Assembly (NCBI GenBank): GCA_013043915.1
Contig: JABEVH010000079.1
Coordinates: 1-12,196, forward strand
Direction of reading: 5' to 3'
Length of the DNA stretch: 12,196 bases
Source: Pseudomonadales bacterium
GTDB taxonomy: Bacteria; Pseudomonadota; Gammaproteobacteria; Pseudomonadales; Moraxellaceae
A program made the translations under genes and the position numbers. The notes beneath the pieces are model-generated. The model was given only the letters and a program-made list of their open reading frames with translations, searched no databases and had not been told where the DNA came from. Every line of letters starts with the position of its first letter. Within the stretch, counting starts at the first letter, position 1. Below, piece after piece: positions 6,462 through 10,956 of this stretch.

Positions 6462-7841
6462 CTACAGCTCGCCCGCCTCGATGAGCCGCACCAGTGTTGA
6501 TATGTCCGCCCCGTAGTTCTTTGGTGGCCCCGGTGGTTCGTGTTGGTCGATGGATTTCATCGGCCTGGCAAACTCCCGGCGCATCATCACAGGAAGCTCG
6601 CAGCCCATCGCATCATCTGGTACTCCGTAAGCAGGTTCCGCAACCCGCATCCGTTCAAACTTTGGCCGACTGAGTTTGTGTTTGTGCGCCCCTTCGGTGA
6701 ACAGAATCTTGGCCCGCAGGGCTTCAAAGCTGTAGCCACGTCCCATTCGGTCCATCACGCGGATCAGGCTGTTCAGTGACTCGGTGTAAGCGTTCGTTAC
6801 CTTGTGATCGAAGTAATTCAGAATCCACGGTTGCCAGTTGGTAAAGGCTCGGATCAGGTCGGCAAAGTGGGGCCGAATCTCAGGCGGTACGCTCTTGCTC
6901 CAAGAGCCGTAGCGCTCCAAAGCATCGGCCCGGCTGGTGGATGCCTCATACACGCTGTAAAAGGCTTCCTTGAGCCTGTAGGCTTCGCCCAACACCGGGT
7001 AGTTTTTCGTCCAGCCGTCCAGGTTGAAGGCTTCTTTATCGGTCAAGTCACGCTGGCGCTTCAGCAACACAAAGCGGTCGTGCATGAGGCCGCGCTTTTG
7101 CTTTAAATCCAAGTCCGCTCGGATGCCCTTGCGGGCCTGCTCCATCGCCTCGTTTGCCATTTTTATGACGTGAAACTTGTCAATCACGATCTTGGCTTGC
7201 GGCATCACTGCCGTGACTGCATCTCGGTACGGTGCCCACATGTCCATCGCCACGAACTGCACCTTGTCATGGTGGGCCATGCGCGTCAGGTACTTGGCCA
7301 CCGTGTCTTTGTTGCGGTTCACCAGCATGTCTACCACCGTGTTGTTCTCGATGTTTGTGATGACGCAGCGCGGTTTTATGAGGTGAATTTCGTCGATACC
7401 CATCCACTTTGGAGTTTCAAACCTGACCGTCTTTTCCAGCGAAGAAACAAAGTCCTTGAAGATCAGGCGAACGGTTCCTTCGGTAATTCCGACTTCCTCG
7501 GCAATGCCTGTGAAGGTGCGCTTGAGGCTTTGCTGGCCAATCCAGTTCAGTAGCCGGGTGGTCATCGCCCGGCGTTCGTCCACGTCGGGCAGCGTCTCAA
7601 AGAAGGTGCGGCTGCAATCCCGACACTGAAACCGCTTGGTATCTACATAGATGCCCACCCGCTTTCCGTGAATCGGCAAGTCTTTGACAAGCTGCTCACG
7701 TCGGCCAAAACCCACGGTGTTTGCTGATTTGCAATGTGGACAGGAGCGATTCGACTGCACCGGCTCGGCGGTGACGTGGTAGTCATGCTCGGTTGTATCG
7801 ACTTTCAAGACGGTGTACGCCGGGAGCTGGAGAATACTCAA
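6462..7841 (-). CDS. ISL3-family transposase
   Basis: 459 aa from the TTG start. An N-terminal zinc finger (CPHC at 34-37, CRDC at 73-76) is followed by a helix-turn-helix (TGIAEEVGITEGTVRLIF) and a DDE nuclease domain with Asp150 (WMGIDEIHL), Asp200 (VAMDMWAPYRDAV) and Glu354 (NAYTESLNSLIR), all in place. It cuts and joins the element ends. I favour the TTG at 7841: GGGAG lies just upstream and the start overlaps the stop of the preceding gene (TTGA). A GTG at 7859 is an alternative that adds six residues. The overlap makes transposase synthesis depend on translation of the passenger genes. There is no clear terminator between its stop and alaS. Confidence 0.95.
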   Translation of the reverse strand: MSILQLPAYTVLKVDTTEHDYHVTAEPVQSNRSCPHCKSANTVGFGRREQLVKDLPIHGKRVGIYVDTKRFQCRDCSRTFFETLPDVDERRAMTTRLLNWIGQQSLKRTFTGIAEEVGITEGTVRLIFKDFVSSLEKTVRFETPKWMGIDEIHLIKPRCVITNIENNTVVDMLVNRNKDTVAKYLTRMAHHDKVQFVAMDMWAPYRDAVTAVMPQAKIVIDKFHVIKMANEAMEQARKGIRADLDLKQKRGLMHDRFVLLKRQRDLTDKEAFNLDGWTKNYPVLGEAYRLKEAFYSVYEASTSRADALERYGSWSKSVPPEIRPHFADLIRAFTNWQPWILNYFDHKVTNAYTESLNSLIRVMDRMGRGYSFEALRAKILFTEGAHKHKLSRPKFERMRVAEPAYGVPDDAMGCELPVMMRREFARPMKSIDQHEPPGPPKNYGADISTLVRLIEAGEL

Positions 7842-8068
7842 AATTCTCCCTCGATCCACAGCTTCACGGCCTGCTCTGTCAGTTTGCCCAAGTCCCAGCG
7901 GGCTAGATCAAGCTGGGTGGTGTTCTCCAGCGTTATCCTGTCTTTGGTGGAGTCGGTTGGCGACGGACTTACACGAGCCGTCACGCCACTCTGGTGTATG
8001 GCTGTGCGGCTTATAGGCTCAGGCACCCACTGGGCGCGCCATGAGCGATTTCGGTGATTTTTGGACAT
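7838..8068 (-). CDS. Small passenger protein of unknown function (76 aa) between vapD and the transposase
   Basis: 76 aa, starting MSKNHRNRSWRAQWVPEP, basic and Arg-rich at the N-terminus, Ser/Thr/Pro-rich in the middle (ARVSPSPTDSTKDR), and ending in an amphipathic helix (LGKLTEQAVKLWIEGEF). No signal peptide, membrane segment or known motif. The start ATG overlaps the vapD stop (TAATG) and its stop overlaps the transposase TTG start (TTGA), so it is wedged into a translationally coupled chain; such tight fit on both sides argues that it is a real gene. I do not recognise the family. It could be a third component of the toxin-antitoxin module or an accessory to transposition; neither is shown by the sequence. 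Confidence 0.75.
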   Translation of the reverse strand: MSKNHRNRSWRAQWVPEPISRTAIHQSGVTARVSPSPTDSTKDRITLENTTQLDLARWDLGKLTEQAVKLWIEGEF

Positions 8069-8346
8069 TACGACTTCACAACAGCAGTGAAATCCGACCA
8101 CTGCTCGATGCGGAAGGCGCGAATGTCTCGCACTGACTTCGGAAACCAAGAGCGCATCCGCAATGACTGAATGGCGAGAAACAAGTTCGCCATGTCCTCA
8201 TTGTCGCTGACGTACAAACTACCCTGCACACGGCGAAACCCGTGTTCACCGAGTACAGCACCAATCTCGGTGTAAGCCTGCGTCACGCCCTTCGGGTGAT
8301 GCTTTTCAGTTTCGACGACTACCAGGTCAAAAGCGACGGCGTACAT
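8068..8346 (-). CDS. vapD: VapD RNase toxin (Cas2-like ferredoxin fold)
   Basis: 92 aa, the usual VapD length. MYAVAFDLVV at the N-terminus supplies the first strand with the conserved Asp7 of the family active site, followed by HHPKGVTQAYTEIGAVL, GFRRVQGSLYVSDNEDMANL and WFPKSVRDIRAFRIEQWSDFTAVVK. VapD proteins are mRNA-cleaving endoribonucleases related in fold to CRISPR Cas2 but unconnected with CRISPR; they are reported from pathogens such as Haemophilus and Helicobacter, where they are linked to persistence. I chose the ATG at 8346 over an upstream in-frame ATG at 8382 because the homology begins there and the start overlaps the vapX stop (TGATG). Its toxicity is expected to be held by VapX. 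Confidence 0.92.
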   Translation of the reverse strand: MYAVAFDLVVVETEKHHPKGVTQAYTEIGAVLGEHGFRRVQGSLYVSDNEDMANLFLAIQSLRMRSWFPKSVRDIRAFRIEQWSDFTAVVKS

Positions 8347-8546
8347 CAGTGAGCCTCCGGGTCGTCGTTTAATTGCGTCCATCGGTATTCCGCTTTCTCG
8401 CCCGTCTCAACCATGATGACTTCAACCATCCAGTCGCCGTCATCCAACTGGCGAAGGGCTTGGCCAACTTCGTACTTTGGGCCGAATGGCCCGAAGCTCT
8501 TGATCTTGCCAACCGGAATGGCTGGCGGTGCGATAGCTATTTGCAT
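8346..8546 (-). CDS. vapX: VapX-like antitoxin (DUF5397-type)
   Basis: 66 aa: a short N-terminal strand (MQIAIAPPAIPVGKIKSF), then GPFGPKYEVGQALRQLDDGDWMVEVIMVETGEKAEYRWTQL as a compact beta-rich core, and an acidic tail ending DDPEAH. This resembles the small proteins encoded directly before vapD (VapX in Haemophilus, annotated elsewhere as DUF5397), which inhibit VapD. The start ATG at 8546 has GGAG 7 nt upstream. The stop overlaps the vapD start, the classic arrangement for a toxin-antitoxin pair. The family assignment comes from sequence memory and position; inhibition is inferred from the family. Confidence 0.75.
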   Translation of the reverse strand: MQIAIAPPAIPVGKIKSFGPFGPKYEVGQALRQLDDGDWMVEVIMVETGEKAEYRWTQLNDDPEAH

Positions 8547-8569
8547 AACAAACTCTCCTATGAAGAAGA

Positions 8570-8587
8570 CCCCGGCGAATGCTGGGG
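8570..8587 (-). promoter_or_regulatory. Hairpin in the orf126-vapX gap
   Basis: A 7-bp GC-rich stem (CCCCAGC with GCCGGGG on the minus strand, one G-U pair) with a 4-nt loop, just before the vapX ribosome site. It lacks a proper T-run (TCTTCTTC follows), so it is more likely a partial terminator or an mRNA stability element that lowers expression of the downstream genes relative to orf126. Confidence 0.45.
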
Positions 8588-8597
8588 CCTTGCTGGT

Positions 8598-8978
8598 TTA
8601 TGAATTGAACTTCTCAACGATGGCACGGGCTTCATCGCCCATGCCGTTGTCCTCGGCTGTCTCAATAAAAGCGGATGCACCCGCAGCGTCGGTAGCGAAG
8701 GTGGTGTACATACGACCATCGTCGCCAAGATTCTCAATGCTCAGGGCCAGCACTTCGTCGTATGTCAGGTTACGGGCAGGAGTCATGTTGCCGTCAGCGT
8801 CCTCAATCCATTCAATGCCAGCCATGTTCTCAAGAGATTCACCTCTGCGGTTCATCTCGAAGGCAGCGGCTTCAATAATGGTCTTGTCGAATGTCCACAT
8901 AACTCGTGGTCGCAGACCTTCTACGCCATAGCGGCTGGTGTTATTGTAAATCACGAAGAAGGTGGTGGAAGTGGTCAT
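8598..8978 (-). CDS. First passenger gene of the transposon, unknown function (126 aa)
   Basis: 126 aa, acidic and soluble, with no signal peptide or membrane segment. It starts MTTSTTFFVIYNNTSRYGVEG, a beta-rich opening, then helices around IIEAAAFEMNRRGESLENM and an acidic C-terminal helix (EDNGMGDEARAIVEKF). The start at 8978 has CGGAG about 8 nt upstream. It is the promoter-proximal gene of the transposon, separated from vapX by 51 bp and a hairpin. I do not recognise the family. Lying at the head of a toxin-antitoxin/transposase operon with a palindrome inside the promoter, it might be a regulator or an accessory protein, but no DNA-binding motif is evident. Codon use and coding potential look normal. 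Confidence 0.8.
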   Translation of the reverse strand: MTTSTTFFVIYNNTSRYGVEGLRPRVMWTFDKTIIEAAAFEMNRRGESLENMAGIEWIEDADGNMTPARNLTYDEVLALSIENLGDDGRMYTTFATDAAGASAFIETAEDNGMGDEARAIVEKFNS

Positions 8979-9056
8979 TTTGAAACTCCGGTTAAGGGCC
9001 CCTGTACTCCGAGGTGCGAGGTGGTCGAAAGACCGTCAACTACTGACTACGATTTC

Positions 9057-9085
9057 ATTATAGTGCGCACGGCCTGCGCCGTCAA
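9057..9085 (-). promoter_or_regulatory. Promoter of the transposon operon
   Basis: Minus-strand TTGACG (9080-9085), a 17-bp spacer and a perfect TATAAT (9057-9062). It lies 53 bp inside the right terminal repeat and drives all five genes. The leader of about 70 nt contains a small hairpin (GGTC/GACC at 9023-9034). Confidence 0.85.
9065..9079. promoter_or_regulatory. Candidate operator in the promoter spacer
   Basis: A perfect 5-bp inverted repeat with a 5-bp centre, GCGCA-N5-TGCGC, fills the spacer between -35 and -10. A repressor bound here would block the promoter. The candidate ligand would be one of the element's own proteins; that is inference. Confidence 0.45.
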
Positions 9086-9137
9086 TAATAAAATACGATT
9101 TTATGAAAATATTTTACGCCAAAGGAAAACCCGGAAT

Positions 9138-9159
9138 CAACGATAGATTACGGTTACCC
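9138..9159 (-). repeat. Right terminal inverted repeat of the ISL3 element
   Basis: On the minus strand it begins GGGTAACCGTAATCT, pairing with the left repeat at 18 of 22 positions. Confidence 0.93.
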
Positions 9160-9167
9160 AGAAAATC
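9160..9167. repeat. Target site duplication, right copy
   Basis: AGAAAATC, identical to 6424-6431 and directly abutting the right terminal repeat. Confidence 0.95.
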
Positions 9168-9270
9168 TAGCCTCTTTTTTAACCATGATCCTGGATACAA
9201 GAACGACGAAATTAAATAGCAGACTGCTTCTAAGAAATATGACTAGCCCGTGGCCGAGATCTCTATAAAA

Positions 9271-9423
9271 TCATATTCGTCCCAGCACCATCAATACGAG
9301 CAATATAATCAATATCAGCCCCAGCCCGCCGCTAGGTCCATAACCCCAAGCACGGCTATGTGGCCAAGCGGGAAAGGCTCCGATGAGCATCAGTACGATA
9401 ATAATTAACAGTATGGTTATCAT
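9271..9423 (-). CDS. DUF3309 small membrane protein (50 aa)
   Basis: 50 aa with two hydrophobic segments (residues 2-16, ITILLIIIVLMLIGA, and 35-48, a Leu/Ile/Val run before GRI) around the family signature FPAWPHSRAWGYGPSGGLG. This is the complete pattern of DUF3309 proteins, tiny inner-membrane proteins of unknown function common in proteobacteria, often near stress or envelope genes. The start ATG at 9423 has GGGAG 6 nt upstream. A self-complementary GTTGATCAAC (9462-9471) and a weak -35/-10-like pair lie in the gap to the upstream BON-domain gene, so it may have its own promoter. The gene is too short for many gene finders. Confidence in the family is high; the function is unknown. Confidence 0.88.
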   Translation of the reverse strand: MITILLIIIVLMLIGAFPAWPHSRAWGYGPSGGLGLILIILLVLMVLGRI

Positions 9424-9559
9424 GAAAATTCTCCCAACGTCTATAAACGGATTGGAATCAAGTTGATCAACCTCCCCCCACGACCTTTGGTATGTCGTCG
9501 TAAGCGGGTAAGGCTAGGCCTGATTTTTTTAAACATGGACCAACAATTTTGGCATGTAC

Positions 9560-9886
9560 TTAATCATCCTTCTTGATTCGCATCTTGCTTCTGACCGACG
9601 TAACACCTTCGGTGGCACGCGCAATTAAAACAGCATGGTCCGCATCTTCCTGACTTCTCACGTTTCCGCTCAAGACCACCGCACCATGGCGGTCGGTATC
9701 GACTTCGATATGCGCCAGACTGCTCATCTTTGCCTCAGCCAGCTTGGCCTTGATCTTTGTTGTGATGACCGAATCTTTCACAAATGTCATGGGGTGAGTA
9801 TTGTCCACCGCCGAATCGGCATAGACGACAACAGGGGCTAGTAGCGTGCCCATAACGAGAAAACTGATAGCAAGTTTGCTTTTCAT
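9560..9886 (-). CDS. BON-domain periplasmic protein (OsmY-like)
   Basis: 108 aa. A cleavable signal peptide covers residues 1-23 (MKSKLAISFLVMGTLLAPVV..., cleavage likely after VYA). A single BON domain follows from about residue 38 (VKDSVITTKIKAKLAEAK... through HIEVDTDRHGAVVLSGNVRS to GVTSVRSKMRI). BON domains bind phospholipid or envelope surfaces; the best-known member, OsmY, is an osmotic- and stationary-phase-induced periplasmic protein with two such domains. I chose the second of two close ATGs (9886): AAGGA abuts the first ATG but is properly spaced (6 nt) from the second. It probably belongs with the neighbouring DUF3309 gene in an envelope-stress set. Confidence 0.9.
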   Translation of the reverse strand: MKSKLAISFLVMGTLLAPVVVYADSAVDNTHPMTFVKDSVITTKIKAKLAEAKMSSLAHIEVDTDRHGAVVLSGNVRSQEDADHAVLIARATEGVTSVRSKMRIKKDD

Positions 9887-10093
9887 ACTCATTCCTTGTT
9901 TGAAATCATATTCAGCAATGATCTGGCAAACTTAAAAACTCATCTGTTCGCTGCACCACATAAAATGAAGTGGTTACCACCGTAACTGTCCATAGACCCC
10001 CAATCGTTTCAGGGGCTCGCGAAAACGGCCGTCATCGACTGAGGGCTGGGAGGATGTCAAGGCGGGACTTGTGAGCAGGATCTTGACGTGCAT
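9887..10093. other. Upstream region of the BON gene
   Basis: No gene seen. It contains small perfect inverted repeats: GTTAC-N4-GTAAC at 9973-9986, ACCAC/GTGGT around 9955-9974 and GTCAAG/CTTGAC at 10056-10087. A minus-strand TTGACA occurs near 10055-10061, but no good -10 follows at standard spacing. Regulation of the BON gene is probably located here. Confidence 0.3.
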
Positions 10094-10127
10094 AAAAAAG
10101 GGCTGAACAGTCTATTGTTCAACCCTT
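10094..10127 (-). terminator. Rho-independent terminator after tRNA-Pro
   Basis: Minus-strand 12-bp stem AAGGGTTGAACA with TGTTCAGCCCTT (one G-U pair), a 6-nt loop and a T-run. It begins 9 nt after the tRNA CCA end. Confidence 0.92.
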
Positions 10128-10135
10128 ATCAAATA

Positions 10136-10212
10136 TGGTCGGGATGAGAGGATTTGAACCTCCGACCACCTGCACCCCATGCAGGTGCGCTACCAAGCTG
10201 CGCTACACCCCG
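10136..10212 (-). tRNA. tRNA-Pro(GGG)
   Basis: A 77-nt cloverleaf on the minus strand: acceptor CGGGGTG/CATCCCG (one G-U pair), D-arm GCGC/GCGC, anticodon stem CCTGC/GCAGG with loop ATGGGGT (anticodon GGG), T-loop GTTCAAAT and an encoded CCA. Its position just after the merR-like gene is conserved in many gammaproteobacteria. Confidence 0.97.
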
Positions 10213-10227
10213 TTTTGCGAGGTCGGT

Positions 10228-10256
10228 ATCATACCCGAACCGCCTCAACTGTCCAA
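10228..10256 (-). promoter_or_regulatory. Promoter for tRNA-Pro
   Basis: Minus-strand TTGGAC (10251-10256), a 17-bp spacer and TATGAT (10228-10233), then a GC-rich discriminator (CCGACCTCGC), typical of stable-RNA promoters. Confidence 0.8.
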
Positions 10257-10268
10257 CAAATTTTGCCG

Positions 10269-10394
10269 CTAGGACAACAAATCGACGACCTGCTCCAGAT
10301 CATGCAATAAATTATCAATCAGCACGTGCACCATGCTTTCATCAGCTGCTCCGACAAGCCCTCGGCTCGGGGGCAGCGCCGCCCACGTCACCTC
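10269..10394 (-). pseudogene. In-frame continuation of the MerR gene beyond an amber stop
   Basis: The MerR reading frame stays open for 41 sense codons after the TAG at 10395-10397 and ends at a TAG at 10269-10271. Its end reads LIDNLLHDLEQVVDLL, an amphipathic helix like the C-terminus that intact relatives carry (family proteins end in a helix of the type IAELEEVL.L). The segment looks like the detached tail of the gene rather than random sequence. Confidence 0.5.
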
Positions 10395-10670
10395 CTAAGG
10401 TCTAACTTCCGTCATTTTCTGGCGAGCACCACCGATGGTGTAGCCCTGTTCATCCAAGAGGCTACGGATCTGGCGTATCATCACCACATCCTGACGCTGA
10501 TAATAACGACGGTTGCCACGACGTTTTACTGGCTTAAGCTGCAGGAACTCCTGCTCCCAGTACCTCAAAACATGCGGCTTGACATCACAAAGTTCACTCA
10601 CCTCGCCGATCGTGAAGTAGCGCTTGCTGGGAATTTCAGGCAATAAAGCGTTATTGCTGGGCTCGAGCAT
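10395..10670 (-). CDS. MerR-family transcriptional regulator, apparently C-terminally truncated
   Basis: 91 aa. It holds a complete N-terminal MerR winged helix-turn-helix: KRYFTIGEVSELCDVKPHVL (HTH), RYWEQEFLQLKP, then the wing KRRGNRRYYQRQDVVMIRQI and IRSLLDEQGYTIGGARQKM. This regulator follows ihfA in pheST-ihfA clusters of many gammaproteobacteria; its target is not established, to my knowledge. Relatives are about 118 aa and end in a dimerisation helix, which is absent here: an amber TAG follows VRP and the frame stays open for 41 more codons with a helix-like end. The start at 10670 overlaps the end of ihfA by 20 bp, so translation is probably coupled. The truncated form may fail to dimerise. 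Confidence 0.88.
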   Translation of the reverse strand: MLEPSNNALLPEIPSKRYFTIGEVSELCDVKPHVLRYWEQEFLQLKPVKRRGNRRYYQRQDVVMIRQIRSLLDEQGYTIGGARQKMTEVRP

Positions 10671-10956
10671 GGGACTCTACTCTTTGCTTGAGTTTCTGAC
10701 CGGGCTTAAACGTCACTACTCGGCGCGCTGTAATCGGAATTTCTTCTCCCGTCTTGGGATTGCGACCAGGACGCTGCTTTTTATCCCTTAAATCGAAATT
10801 TCCAAAACCGGACAACTTAACCGGTGTATTGGTTTCCAACGCCAGGGCGAGTTCCTCAAAAAACATCTCCACCATTTCCTTGGCTTCACGTTTATTAAGT
10901 CCCACTTCATCAAACAGGCGTTCAGACATTTCCGCCTTAGTCAGTGCGCTCATCAT
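10651..10956 (-). CDS. ihfA: Integration host factor, alpha subunit
   Basis: 101 aa. Contains ALTKAEMSERLFDEVGLNKREAKEMVEMFFEEL (dimerising helices), KLSGFGNFDLRDKKQRPGRNPKTGEEIPI (beta-arm with the DNA-intercalating Pro) and RRVVTFKPGQKLKQRV. With IhfB it forms a heterodimer that bends DNA sharply at specific sites in transcription, recombination and replication. Two adjacent ATGs (10956 and 10953) both follow the ribosome site GAGAG; the second gives the more usual N-terminus. The first ATG directly abuts the pheT stop codon and the 3' end overlaps the MerR gene, so pheT-ihfA-merR are one operon. Confidence 0.97.
   Translation of the reverse strand: MMSALTKAEMSERLFDEVGLNKREAKEMVEMFFEELALALETNTPVKLSGFGNFDLRDKKQRPGRNPKTGEEIPITARRVVTFKPGQKLKQRVESHARAQQ

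Larger units (their letters stand above)
6432..9159 (-). mobile_element. Complete ISL3-family transposon carrying a vapXD toxin-antitoxin module and two unknown genes
   Basis: A 2728-bp element bounded by 22-bp inverted repeats (18 of 22 identical) and an exact 8-bp target duplication, which shows that both ends and everything between moved as a unit. All five genes face left: orf126, vapX, vapD, orf76, transposase. Plain ISL3 elements are about 1.3-1.6 kb with only a transposase; some members carry passengers. Here the passengers lie upstream of the transposase and are transcribed with it. Undecayed repeats and intact frames suggest a recent insertion. It lies in the gap between alaS and the DUF3309 gene and breaks no gene. 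Confidence 0.95.

Noticed and set aside
7838..8149. 103-aa version of the gene between vapD and the transposase
   Set aside because: The longer start would overlap vapD by about 80 bp with no ribosome site; the ATG at 8068 overlaps only the vapD stop and fits the coupled layout.
8068..8346. VapD as a CRISPR Cas2 protein
   Set aside because: The fold is related to Cas2, but the sequence is a clear VapD, and there is no cas1 and no repeat-spacer array anywhere in the window.
9508..9531. Plus-strand terminator-like AGGC-TAG-GCCT followed by a T-run
   Set aside because: The stem is only 4 bp and no plus-strand gene precedes it.
10384..10397. New small gene starting at a GTG after the TAGGAGGTGA ribosome-like site behind the MerR stop
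   Set aside because: That frame stops after 14 codons; the plausible peptide lies in the MerR frame instead, so the Shine-Dalgarno-like match is probably fortuitous.
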